Shown here: piece after piece, positions 1 through 6,466 of the stretch
How positions within the stretch are numbered: position 1 is the first letter of the stretch
Layout of the letters: each line of letters starts with the position of its first letter
Source: a virus
Direction: 5' to 3' (one strand)
IMG/VR virus record: IMGVR_UViG_3300017959_000027
Coordinates: 1-22,853 of that record
DNA length: 22,853 nucleotides
Program-made: the position numbers and the translations under genes
The notes under the pieces: model-generated
What the model was told of the DNA's origin: nothing
The model's input: only the letters and a program-made list of their open reading frames with translations
The model's database searches: none

Positions 1-306
1 CAGGCGCTCGGCATCCTGGAGGAGTCATCCCTGTCGACGCCGACACTCTACGGCTCGACGATTCTTCCCGCGCCGGGGGCGCCCGAGCCGATCGGCGTGT
101 CCAACCAGCGCATGATGCAGGCCATGGGCGATGCCCAGGTGTACGAGGCGCTGGGAGCGTGCAGCTGCACTGGAACATGCGGCTGCGGGACGAGTGCGCC
201 AGCCGCCGCACTCTCGGACATCGCGGATTCGGTACCGGGCGGCTGGGTCACGCTCGGCGTGGGGGCGTTCCTGGTGTGGCACTTCATGAAGAAGCGGAGG
301 CGGTGA
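1..306 (+). CDS. Small C-terminally anchored membrane protein, 5' end outside the window
   Basis: The frame is open from base 1 to a TGA at 304-306, so the start lies upstream and 101 residues are visible. The middle has QAMGDAQVYE, the MGD motif shared with many neighbours, then a Cys/Gly-rich patch (ACSCTGTCGCG, four cysteines). The end is a single hydrophobic segment (WVTLGVGAFLVWHF) followed by MKKRRR, so the C-terminus should face the positive (inside) face of a membrane. The next gene starts on the last base of this stop codon, which implies translational coupling. No enzyme motif is seen. It is probably a virion membrane protein, inferred from the cluster. An internal ATG at 97 could start a 69-residue form, but the upstream frame is open and of the same character. 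Confidence 0.7.
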   Translation, partial: QALGILEESSLSTPTLYGSTILPAPGAPEPIGVSNQRMMQAMGDAQVYEALGACSCTGTCGCGTSAPAAALSDIADSVPGGWVTLGVGAFLVWHFMKKRRR

Positions 307-491
307 TGTCCATGTACTGGTCCGGCGGTGCCGGTTGCGTAGCCGTCGGGAAGGGCCCTTCCGAACAATGTCCCTGCGATGGTTGCCGCCGATTCACCGA
401 AGACCAACGCGCGCTGGATGCCCTGCCCGGTGGACGGTTCGCGCGAATACTGCTCGGAGCGCTTGCCCTCGGCATGTACAAGCGTCGATAG
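306..491 (+). CDS. 61-residue Cys-rich small membrane protein
   Basis: The ATG at 306 overlaps the preceding TGA by one base. The frame is longer upstream, but this start gives an N-terminus (MSMYWSGG) like the M-S-Y starts nearby. The protein has a cysteine cluster (EQCPCDGCRR) near residues 20-30, then a short C-terminal hydrophobic segment (ARILLGALALGMY) ending in KRR. The layout matches the other small anchored proteins of the block. The cysteines could form disulfides or bind metal, which cannot be decided from sequence alone. Function unknown. Confidence 0.6.
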   Translation: MSMYWSGGAGCVAVGKGPSEQCPCDGCRRFTEDQRALDALPGGRFARILLGALALGMYKRR

Positions 492-495
492 ATCC

Positions 496-786
496 ATGCG
501 CTACTCGGTCTACAACTATGATCGGCACGCCTTCGACTACTACGAGGCGCCGGGGGCAGGCGGAACCCATGCCGGTTCACCCCCGGTCCCTCGAGCGATG
601 GGCGAGATCGGTGCGACGGCCGAGCGCGCCGCATGGAAGCTGCCAGCCTCCGCTCGGAAGGTCGGCACGGGCTTTCTGCCCCAGGGCAGGATCGCCAGCC
701 TTGGCGGGGCGGATGGCTCGTGGGATCCGACCACGCTCCTCGCCTACGCAGCCATCGCCTACGTCGCATGGAGGACACTTCGATGA
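496..786 (+). CDS. 96-residue small membrane protein with Tyr-rich N-terminus
   Basis: I chose the ATG at 496 because it lies 5 bases after the previous stop and gives MRYSVYNYDRHAFDYYEAPG, a Tyr-rich leader like its neighbours. An ATG at 379 in frame would overlap the previous gene heavily. At about residue 35 is RAMGEIG, a variant of the MGD motif. The C-terminus is a hydrophobic helix (TLLAYAAIAYVAWRTLR) with a basic end. No Shine-Dalgarno sequence is obvious, so it probably depends on coupling to 306-491. It overlaps the next gene by 4 bases (ATGA). Function unknown; likely part of the virion membrane set. Confidence 0.65.
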   Translation: MRYSVYNYDRHAFDYYEAPGAGGTHAGSPPVPRAMGEIGATAERAAWKLPASARKVGTGFLPQGRIASLGGADGSWDPTTLLAYAAIAYVAWRTLR

Positions 787-1517
787 GCTATCTCAGATCA
801 AGGGGGACGCGAAGATACGCGCTGCGGCGACCGCTTGGCGACGACACGACGGGTGGCTGCACGTTCGATATCAGCGCCCCGGGCTGGATGAATTGCCCGG
901 ATACCACGGTCAGCACCTGCGTTGATCAGGCGAATGCGGCCACCGCGCCTTTCGATGCCAAGGTAAATGATGTCGCCCAGAACTGGCAGCCCACAGGTTT
1001 CTACACTGCGAGTGACATCCGCTCGATTGTGAGCTCGGTCATGGCGACGATCACTCAGGCCCAGGCGCTGGTCGACCAAGCCGCCAAAGAGCCCAACGCA
1101 TCGCAGGACAGCGTCATGCGGGCGACCGACGATCTGTCCAACGCCGGGAAGAGGTCGCTCGACTACCTTCAGGCGGCGAACCAGGCCGATGCGCAGGGGA
1201 CGCGCGCCATCAACGCCGTGGGGCTCAAGCGCTGGGTGACGGACTCGCTGGGCGCGGCCTCGAACGCCATGGGCACGGCCATGGTGATTGGTTGCATCAC
1301 GCCGTGGTGGGTCGGAGCACTGGCCGCGTTCCAGTCCGCGTTCGACAAGGCGTGGACAGTGGTCAAGGCCGTGGTCGGCACCTTGCTGCAAATCGGCGAG
1401 GACGCCCTGACGGTTGTCGACCATCTGCAGGACATCTACAACGTGCTCAAGTGGGGCGCGCTGGCCCTCGGCGCCTACTGGCTATGGACCAACGTCGTGG
1501 AGCCCGAGATCCGATGA
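783..1517 (+). CDS. 244-residue membrane protein with basic leader and GDD motif
   Basis: It starts at an ATG inside the end of the preceding gene (ATGA overlap). The N-terminus MSYLRSRGTRRYALRRP is strongly basic and is followed directly by LGDDTTGG, the fullest form of the leader seen across this block. Residues about 25-45 hold three cysteines (GGCTF, MNCPD, STCVD). Residues about 70-145 are Ala/Gln/Asp-rich and probably helical. Three hydrophobic stretches follow: around TAMVIGCITPWWVGAL, around AWTVVKAVVGTLL, and a C-terminal helix (LKWGALALGAYWLW). It is larger than its neighbours and may be a multi-spanning or membrane-active virion protein. No enzyme motif is visible. Confidence 0.75.
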   Translation: MSYLRSRGTRRYALRRPLGDDTTGGCTFDISAPGWMNCPDTTVSTCVDQANAATAPFDAKVNDVAQNWQPTGFYTASDIRSIVSSVMATITQAQALVDQAAKEPNASQDSVMRATDDLSNAGKRSLDYLQAANQADAQGTRAINAVGLKRWVTDSLGAASNAMGTAMVIGCITPWWVGALAAFQSAFDKAWTVVKAVVGTLLQIGEDALTVVDHLQDIYNVLKWGALALGAYWLWTNVVEPEIR

Positions 1518-2068
1518 GCCGGCCCGCATCCAAGGCGTTTCTCAACGCACTGCGCGTGTCACGTCGTAGAGACGATGCCGAGCAGGCCATTGCTAAATAC
1601 AAGGAGTTTCATCGCTACGATCCAAAACAGATCGGCGAATTTCCGGCGTCATTCCGCATCCCGGAGCGCGTGTACCGCGCTGGTGCGATGAAGTTCGTCT
1701 GCTACCGCTCGGGCAAGATCGACCCCGAGACGCTGAGGAAGCCCCGCAAGCCAGTCAACTACATCCACGACCACGATGCAGGAGTGACCTGCTACCTCCC
1801 TGGACCAGGGGATGCCGAGGGTCCTCGGGTGGATGTGCCGCGCCAGTTCGTCGATGTCCCGGCCCTGACGCGGCTGGGGCACTGCCTTGGGTTCTGTTAC
1901 CAGGATGCTGACGGCGAGGAACAAGAGGGCGAGGGACGCGAGCCCCTGCCCGATCTCTACACCACGCCGGATGGCAAGTGCCTTCTGGTCATCCAGTCCA
2001 GGAAGACCGTCCTGGCCATGATGTGGGGCGGGGCCCTGGGCGTGTACGCGCGCGGAATCGATGGATGA
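1514..2068 (+). CDS. Conserved-looking hypothetical protein, 184 residues
   Basis: The ATG overlaps the preceding TGA by 4 bases. The N-terminal third is basic and helical (LRVSRRRDDAEQAIAKYKEF), followed by FHRYDPKQIGEFPASFRIPE and a beta-rich middle (MKFVCYRSGK; VNYIHDHDAGVTCYLP). The end (KCLLVIQSRKTVLAMMWGG, then GVYARGIDG) has a beta pattern closing on a Gly-Ile-Asp. I recall phage proteins with this arrangement (FH..DP near the start, a Tyr-Ile-His-Asp core, a terminal Gly-Ile), but none with a known function, and I cannot check. No signal peptide or clear membrane helix. It ends 3 bases before the next ATG. Confidence 0.75.
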   Translation: MSRPASKAFLNALRVSRRRDDAEQAIAKYKEFHRYDPKQIGEFPASFRIPERVYRAGAMKFVCYRSGKIDPETLRKPRKPVNYIHDHDAGVTCYLPGPGDAEGPRVDVPRQFVDVPALTRLGHCLGFCYQDADGEEQEGEGREPLPDLYTTPDGKCLLVIQSRKTVLAMMWGGALGVYARGIDG

Positions 2069-2071
2069 CAC

Positions 2072-2485
2072 ATGCCCGTTGTCGCTGAGCCATCCATCCC
2101 AACCTCGCTGATGCCGATGCTGATCGCCGCGATTCTGGCGCTGGCAGGCGTCATCGCCTACCTGTTCCGCTACTACAGCAAGCGCGCGGAGGAGCACGGA
2201 AAGGAGCGCGAGACATGGGCCAAGGAGCGTGAGGCGTGGGCGGCAGAGCGCGCGCGCCTAGAGCGCTTCCAGATCGACCTCCGCGCCGAATACGGGGCGA
2301 AGTATCACTCGACGCTCGAGACGCTCTACAAGGAGGCCCGCGAAACCGAGGCGCTCGCTCGGCGCGAATACGCCGAGAACATGGAGAGCGTCGCACAGAA
2401 GGCGGCCGAGGCCTCCAGTAAGGTTGCAGCGGTCATGGACAAGATCTACGACTACCTCATCCGGCCGCGAAGGACCCCACACTAG
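2072..2485 (+). CDS. Membrane-anchored coiled-coil protein, 137 residues
   Basis: Residues about 13-33 form a single N-terminal transmembrane helix (LMPMLIAAILALAGVIAYLF). The remainder is a long, highly charged helix rich in Glu/Lys/Arg/Ala (EEHGKERETWAKEREAWAAE and onward) that looks like a coiled coil to about residue 125, ending in a basic tail (IRPRRTPH). This architecture fits a virion or cell-envelope scaffold. An i-spanin-like lysis protein also has an N-terminal anchor plus coiled coil, but no embedded or adjacent lipoprotein partner is visible, so I do not call it a spanin. It is a separate cistron, 3 bases after the previous stop. Confidence 0.75.
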   Translation: MPVVAEPSIPTSLMPMLIAAILALAGVIAYLFRYYSKRAEEHGKERETWAKEREAWAAERARLERFQIDLRAEYGAKYHSTLETLYKEARETEALARREYAENMESVAQKAAEASSKVAAVMDKIYDYLIRPRRTPH

Positions 2486-2497
2486 AAGGAGTTGGCC

Positions 2498-2725
2498 ATG
2501 CCACCCAGGAAGTTCCCCGAGGGCAGTAGCGTCGTGAATGCGAGGGTGGAGGCGGCTTGCCTCCGGGCAATCGACTCCTGCATGGCAGTGGGCAGATCGG
2601 CCGACCGTCTGGCCACCGAGCTCGACCACATGAACCCGAGCTCGGGCATCATCCGGCTGCCGGTGGAAGAGGATGACAGCCTCGTGGTGGCGGTGAAGGA
2701 AGCCCGAGAGGTGGCGAAGCCGTAG
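2498..2725 (+). CDS. 75-residue soluble hypothetical protein
   Basis: A strong ribosome site, AAGGAGTT at 2486-2493, lies 4-5 bases before the ATG at 2498. A TTG at 2492 lies inside the ribosome-site spacer and is not a credible start. The product begins MPPRKFPEGSSVVNARVEAA and contains DSCMAVGRSADRLATELDHM. It appears helical with no membrane segment, and ends KEAREVAKP. It is the last gene of the first plus-strand run, before the structured intergenic region 2726-2862. Function unknown. Confidence 0.65.
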   Translation: MPPRKFPEGSSVVNARVEAACLRAIDSCMAVGRSADRLATELDHMNPSSGIIRLPVEEDDSLVVAVKEAREVAKP

Positions 2726-2731
2726 AACGGC

Positions 2732-2747
2732 GGGCCCTTGCGGGCTC
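2732..2747 (+). terminator. Small GC hairpin after 2498-2725, possible terminator
   Basis: GGGCCC (2732-2737), loop TTGC, GGGCTC (2742-2747) form a 6-bp stem including one G-U pair, 6 bases after the stop codon. No T-tract follows (CCCCTCC), so an intrinsic terminator is only a weak reading. It could also be a 3'-end stabiliser. Confidence 0.3.
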
Positions 2748-2781
2748 CCCTCCGAACTTTATCCCCAGCCGGTAGGTATGG

Positions 2782-2816
2782 CCGCCGTACTAGCGCGCTT
2801 GCTCGCGTTCCGGCGG
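2782..2816 (+). other. Two-tier stem-loop in the intergenic region before the Arg-rich gene
   Basis: CCGCCG (2782-2787) pairs with CGGCGG (2811-2816). Inside it, AGCGCG (2792-2797) pairs with CGCGTT (2804-2809, one G-U) around a 6-base loop. That makes 12 pairs separated by an asymmetric internal loop. The element lies in the 137-base gap 2726-2862, the longest non-coding gap of the left half, upstream of a gene with no good ATG. It could be a leader or regulatory RNA, a terminator, or a protein-binding dyad. Nothing else in the gap is recognised. Confidence 0.4.
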
Positions 2817-2862
2817 TCTGGGCATCCGGGGCAGCGGGATGCGTGGACAGGATACCGCATAG

Positions 2863-4425
2863 TTGGAAGAGTTCCAGAGTCAAGAAACTCCAAATAGGGG
2901 GTTGACTAAAGTTGGTGATGCGCGCGGTGTCGATCTCGTGCCCATCCTCTTCGTCAACGGCAAGCGTCGCGGGTTGCGGATCCGTGGCAGCGCGGCGGTG
3001 AGCAACCCGGTGCGGCGGAGGCGACGCAATCCGGCCCAGATGATCCCGCTCACGCACCAAGGCGTCCGCGATCTTCGACCGGGCGCGAGCGTGCGCAAGC
3101 GCAAGGGATCGCGGTGGGGGCGACGCAATCCGGCCCGCCGTAAGCGTCGCCAGCCGGCCGCACTTGCCCGCTATTGGGCCAAGCACGGCACCCGCACCCG
3201 GCGGCGCCACCGCATGCCCAAGGGGCTGAGGGACTACTGGGCGAAGAAGCACGGCAGCAAGACCCGCCGCCGCCATCGGCGCCGGCTGAAGAGCAATCCA
3301 TCCCGCAGGAGACACGCAATGGCCAAGGGGTCGAAGAAGCGAAGCGCCGCCATGAAGCGGTACTGGAGGGCCCGCAAGCGCGCCGGCAAGGTGGGCGCGT
3401 TGGGCCGCACCAAGCGTCGGCGTGCGCGCCGCACCGGCTCGAAGCGCCGGGGACGCGCCCGGAAGGTGTACCACGCGCGGAAGTCCCGGCGGCGGCGCAG
3501 GCGCACGGTTCACACCATGGTGCATGGCGTACGTGTGACCCGACGCAGCCAGCGGCGCCGCAAGGGGCGTCGCGCCACCAAGCGGATGTCCTCGCGGCGG
3601 ATGCACATGCTGCTCGGCCCGGAGGCCGCCACCGTCCGGATGAACCCCGGACGCCGGCGCCGGAAGCGGCGTCGGTCGCGCCATAGCGGCTACACTGTGC
3701 GTCGCAGGCGTCGGCATCACCGCCGCTCACACCGGTCGCATCGCCGGAGGTCCTACCGGCGCTACCGCCGGAACCCCGGCATTGGGGACATCTTCACCGA
3801 GCTGAAGCGGGTCATCCCGGTCGCGATCTCGTTCGTGGCCAACCGGATGGTCGTGAACAAGTTCGGCCCGATGCTTCCAGTCGTGTCCTCGCTGGGCACG
3901 CTGCAGGGCCCCGTGCTGTCCGTGGGCTCTCTGCTGCTGACCAACTTCGCCACCAAGAAGGTGGGCGCGCTGGCCAAGCATCGCGAGGCGGCCATGATGG
4001 GCGCCGGGTTCCAGGTCCTGGCCTCGCTGTGGACCGCGTTCGCTCCGGCCAGCATCCAATCGGCGGTCGGCGACTACGTCAACATGGGCGACTACGTGGC
4101 CGTGGGCGCTGCCCCGCCGCTGAACGAGCGCATCACCATGTCCGACTACGTGGCGGTGGGCGCCGACGGCGTGGAGCAGGAGCTCGGCATGGGCGTGGAG
4201 GAGGAACTGGGCGTCGACGAGGAGCTCGGGAACGTGCTGCTGGGCGGCTTGCCGGGCCCTACCAGCGGCTCCATGGCCATGATGAAGCCGGTGCCATCCC
4301 AGGCGTTCATCCAGCCGATTCCCGCAAGGAGCTTCACGAAGGGCATCCCTGGCGTGACGCCAGCGTTTGATGCTTCTGCGGATCTGTACGCGGGCATCTT
4401 CGGCAAGTTCGGCGGCGGCGGCTGA
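2863..4425 (+). CDS. Arg-rich DNA-condensing core protein with hydrophobic and acidic C-terminal part (520 residues)
   Basis: Residues about 50-305 are extremely Arg/Lys-rich, with repeated RRNP motifs (RRRRRNPAQ, GRRNPARRK, YRRNPG) and repeated basic modules headed by an aromatic pair (ARYWAKHGTRTRRRHR near 102, RDYWAKKHGSKTRRRHR near 123, KRYWRARKRAGK near 165). This resembles protamine or adenovirus-core-like DNA condensers in composition. Residues about 315-400 are hydrophobic or amphipathic (VIPVAISFVANRMVVNKFG; LSVGSLLLTNFATKK). Then comes GDYVNMGDYVAVG, echoed by MSDYVAVGADG, and an acidic Glu/Gly tail. The start is uncertain: TTG at 2863, TTG at 2902 and GTG at 2938 are in frame, and no ATG precedes the basic region. 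I infer that it packs the genome and contacts the virion membrane or shell. Confidence 0.75.
   Translation: MEEFQSQETPNRGLTKVGDARGVDLVPILFVNGKRRGLRIRGSAAVSNPVRRRRRNPAQMIPLTHQGVRDLRPGASVRKRKGSRWGRRNPARRKRRQPAALARYWAKHGTRTRRRHRMPKGLRDYWAKKHGSKTRRRHRRRLKSNPSRRRHAMAKGSKKRSAAMKRYWRARKRAGKVGALGRTKRRRARRTGSKRRGRARKVYHARKSRRRRRRTVHTMVHGVRVTRRSQRRRKGRRATKRMSSRRMHMLLGPEAATVRMNPGRRRRKRRRSRHSGYTVRRRRRHHRRSHRSHRRRSYRRYRRNPGIGDIFTELKRVIPVAISFVANRMVVNKFGPMLPVVSSLGTLQGPVLSVGSLLLTNFATKKVGALAKHREAAMMGAGFQVLASLWTAFAPASIQSAVGDYVNMGDYVAVGAAPPLNERITMSDYVAVGADGVEQELGMGVEEELGVDEELGNVLLGGLPGPTSGSMAMMKPVPSQAFIQPIPARSFTKGIPGVTPAFDASADLYAGIFGKFGGGG
3021..3136 (+). repeat. 17-base direct repeat encoding the RRNPA motif
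   Basis: GCGACGCAATCCGGCCC occurs at 3021-3037 and again at 3120-3136, 99 bases (33 codons) apart in the same frame. Both copies encode Arg-Arg-Asn-Pro-Ala. Identity at the nucleotide level suggests recent internal duplication or slippage within the Arg-rich gene. Confidence 0.7.
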
Positions 4426-4442
4426 TCCAGGGCGCCGGTAGA

Positions 4443-4478
4443 CCGAGTTCACGAGATCGACACCGAGTTCACGAGTTG
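4443..4478 (+). promoter_or_regulatory. Tandem CCGAGTTCACGAG repeat upstream of the first capsid candidate
   Basis: CCGAGTTCACGAG occurs at 4443-4455 and 4463-4475 with a 20-base period (two helical turns). The second copy extends to GTTCACGAGTTG (4467-4478), which recurs exactly at 5217-5228 before the next structural gene. The element lies in the 132-base gap 4426-4557. Periodic spacing and recurrence suggest a protein-binding or promoter element for structural genes. No sigma70-type boxes are clear. Confidence 0.45.
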
Positions 4479-4497
4479 TGGCTGGCGGTCCCAGCCA
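4479..4497 (+). other. Perfect 7-bp hairpin before the first capsid candidate
   Basis: TGGCTGG (4479-4485), loop CGGTC, CCAGCCA (4491-4497) directly follows the tandem repeat. It could terminate the Arg-rich transcript or structure the 5' leader of 4558-5133. There is no T-tract. Confidence 0.4.
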
Positions 4498-4557
4498 GGT
4501 GACAGCGGAAATTCGTCCTCCGTCGCCGAATCAAACGTACCACAAAGGAACTCTTCG

Positions 4558-5133
4558 ATGCCTCGTCTCCACGGCTACCGTGAGCGGCTCCATCAGCCGC
4601 TCTGGGATACCCTGGTGCGCTCCACGGGCGCCCCGGCCACCCCCATCGTGAACAGCACCAAGCTGTTCGGCAACGCCAACATCGGCAACCTGGCGCTGAC
4701 CAACCTCCAGACCGCCGGCCAACTCGCGTCGGATCAGACCTACGTGATCCTGGCCCTGCGCTGCTTCATGTTCTTCGACGGGCCGAACCGTCGGGACAAC
4801 TACTTGAACGTGACATCGCAGCTGTTCTGGACGCTGGTCGTCGGCACCAAGCCGATGTTCCAGGCGCCGTGCTGGTACTACCCGGCGGGCGGCGGCGTGT
4901 GGGGCTTCGACTCCACCGCGTCGATCTTCTCGCACGGCACCCCGGAGCAGGCGTCGATCCTGAAGCTCGCGAGACCGATCATCGTGCCCGTCCGGCAGAA
5001 CTTCGCCGCCCAGGCGGACTTCTTCGCGATCGGTACGACGAGCGCCCTCAACGGCCTCAACGCCGCCGATCCGGACGACATCCTGAACATACTTTTTATG
5101 TTGGATGGTCTTCAGACGAGGGACGTTCAGTAA
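4558..5133 (+). CDS. Candidate major capsid protein (single jelly-roll-like), 191 residues
   Basis: The ATG at 4558 follows AAAGGAAC at a suitable distance. The sequence alternates in a beta-rich pattern with many aromatics: TYVILALRCFMFFDG (about 61-75), LFWTLVVGTKPMF, APCWYYPAGGGVWGFD (about 103-118), PIIVPVRQNFAAQADFFAIG (about 140-160) and a terminal LDGLQTRDVQ. There is no membrane helix and no enzyme motif. Compact size, beta content, lack of a signal peptide, its own regulatory gap and its place in a virion-protein block make it the best capsid candidate. Membrane-containing viruses of the P23-77/SH1 type use two short adjacent single-jelly-roll capsid proteins, which this pair resembles in layout. 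The fold assignment is my inference; a spike or vertex protein is the alternative. Confidence 0.6.
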   Translation: MPRLHGYRERLHQPLWDTLVRSTGAPATPIVNSTKLFGNANIGNLALTNLQTAGQLASDQTYVILALRCFMFFDGPNRRDNYLNVTSQLFWTLVVGTKPMFQAPCWYYPAGGGVWGFDSTASIFSHGTPEQASILKLARPIIVPVRQNFAAQADFFAIGTTSALNGLNAADPDDILNILFMLDGLQTRDVQ

Positions 5134-5137
5134 CCGA

Positions 5138-5156
5138 GGGCAGTTCGATACTGCCC
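5138..5156 (+). terminator. Perfect 7-bp hairpin just after the capsid candidate
   Basis: GGGCAGT (5138-5144), loop TCGAT, ACTGCCC (5150-5156) begins 5 bases after the stop codon at 5133. No T-run follows, so it is either a weak or factor-assisted terminator or a 3' stabiliser for an abundant messenger. Confidence 0.4.
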
Positions 5157-5216
5157 CGTCGCCCGGGTATCCGCAAGCCCGATCTGCCCTGACCGGCTCG
5201 TCGGGCCCCAAATCGC

Positions 5217-5228
5217 GTTCACGAGTTG
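5217..5228 (+). promoter_or_regulatory. GTTCACGAGTTG element upstream of 5298-5930
   Basis: This is an exact 12-base copy of 4467-4478. It lies 81 bases before the ATG at 5298, against 91 bases for the other copy relative to 4558. Similar spacing before two structural genes supports a shared promoter or regulator site. Confidence 0.45.
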
Positions 5229-5297
5229 CCACCGCCGAGGATTCCTCGACGTGACCCACCCCGGCTGGACCGGGTGAACCCCGCAAGGGAGAGCGAC

Positions 5298-5930
5298 ATG
5301 CCACAGCAACTGGACCCTGGAGCCGCCGCCGCCCTACGATCCCACAAGGGCGCCATCATGGCGCTCCAGAACACCGTCAACCAGCTCATCGCGCAGGTCA
5401 ACGCCCTGCAGACGAAGCCGGACACGGTCTGGGACGAGATCAACAAGATCCCGGGTAGATGGATCGAGTCCACGCTCTCGGGCGAGGTGACGTTCACCAT
5501 CTCCGATCTGGGCAAGCGATCCACGCCGGTCATCATCACGGTATCGCAGGATGGTCCGTTCATCCAGACGCACTACCCTCTGGTGCTCTGGTTTCCCAGC
5601 GCGCCCGACAACGCCACCAACTTCGGTTTCTGGCGCCCGGTTTCGACCTTTCCCCTGCCGACACAGGTCGTGAGCACCGACATCATCGATCTGCAGTACG
5701 AGATCGTGGACGGCGGCTCGCAGCGGCAGTTCCAGAACGCGCCACGCGGCCCCCTCTTCTCGAGGCCGGACAACGTCGTGCCCCTGCCCTCACCGGTGCA
5801 GTGGGCGCCCAACGCCACCTTGAACTTCGTGCCGATCTACCAAGCCATCACCTTCAATGGCTCGCCGGTTCCACCGACGGTGGGCACGCTCCACGTCGAC
5901 TTCCCCGGCTTCCGCATCGTGAACCTCTGA
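5298..5930 (+). CDS. Candidate second capsid or spike protein with N-terminal coiled coil, 210 residues
   Basis: The ATG at 5298 has AAGGGAG upstream; the longer frame to 5226 begins at TTG and is unlikely. Residues about 10-40 are helical with a heptad-like pattern (IMALQNTVNQLIAQVNALQ), suggesting oligomerisation. The rest is beta-rich: GEVTFTISDLGKR, TPVIITVSQDGPF, PLVLWFPSAPDN, IIDLQYEIVDGGS and a last strand GTLHVDFPGFRIVNL. A helical stalk followed by a beta domain would suit a trimeric spike or penton protein, or the second of two capsid proteins. No membrane helix. The stop overlaps the next start by one base. Confidence 0.6.
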   Translation: MPQQLDPGAAAALRSHKGAIMALQNTVNQLIAQVNALQTKPDTVWDEINKIPGRWIESTLSGEVTFTISDLGKRSTPVIITVSQDGPFIQTHYPLVLWFPSAPDNATNFGFWRPVSTFPLPTQVVSTDIIDLQYEIVDGGSQRQFQNAPRGPLFSRPDNVVPLPSPVQWAPNATLNFVPIYQAITFNGSPVPPTVGTLHVDFPGFRIVNL

Positions 5931-6466
5931 TGACGTACATGTCGCCACGCGACTTCGCTGCATGGCAGCGCGCGCACGGGCTCACCCCCTACAGGCGTCG
6001 CGGAGCCATGGGCGATGTCGCGGCGGATGTCACACCGACCGATCTGGTCGCCCAGGTCAATCGGTTCGGTCCAGGTGCGCCATCGGCCTATCAATTCGTT
6101 ACCACGCCGTTCACCGCGCCGGTGGCCGTCCTGGGCATCACGCTGCTACCGATTAGCATCGGCCTTGCCACCACGGCCCTGACGATCTACCAGCGGCGAG
6201 CGACCGATGCGTACAATCAATTCCACGATGCGGGATCCGAACAGGCCATCGCCGACGCAAATGCGGGATTTGCCGACCCGGTTGGCTTCGTGACTTCCCA
6301 TCTTGGACAGGTCACCCAGACGCTCCAGGCCTTCGCTGACTCTCTCGGGATCCCGGCCGCCGTGAGCGGCTCGACCGCCAGTCCCGAGGCGGGACTTTCC
6401 ACTGGCACGCTGATGCTGATTGGCGGGATCCTAGCGGTATGGTGGATCATGGAGCGCGAGCAATGA
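5930..6466 (+). CDS. 178-residue membrane protein with MTY leader and MGD motif
   Basis: The ATG shares its first base with the previous stop. The leader MTYMSPRDFAAWQRAHG continues through TPYRRRGAMGDVAADV, so basic residues precede MGD. A hydrophobic segment follows at about 65-88 (VAVLGITLLPISIGLATTAL), then a helical Ala/Gln-rich part, and a C-terminal segment GTLMLIGGILAVWWIM ending EREQ. It probably spans the membrane twice. It is translationally coupled to the next gene (ATGA). A virion membrane role is inferred from the leader and position. Confidence 0.7.
   Translation: MTYMSPRDFAAWQRAHGLTPYRRRGAMGDVAADVTPTDLVAQVNRFGPGAPSAYQFVTTPFTAPVAVLGITLLPISIGLATTALTIYQRRATDAYNQFHDAGSEQAIADANAGFADPVGFVTSHLGQVTQTLQAFADSLGIPAAVSGSTASPEAGLSTGTLMLIGGILAVWWIMEREQ

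Noticed and set aside
2072-2485. Spanin or holin assignment for the anchored coiled-coil protein
   Set aside because: The single N-terminal anchor and coiled coil fit, but there is no outer lipoprotein gene or adjacent endolysin.
2482-3720. 412-residue open frame on the minus strand
   Set aside because: It is antisense to the Arg-rich gene; its Pro/Ala/His-rich composition is the mirror of Arg codons.
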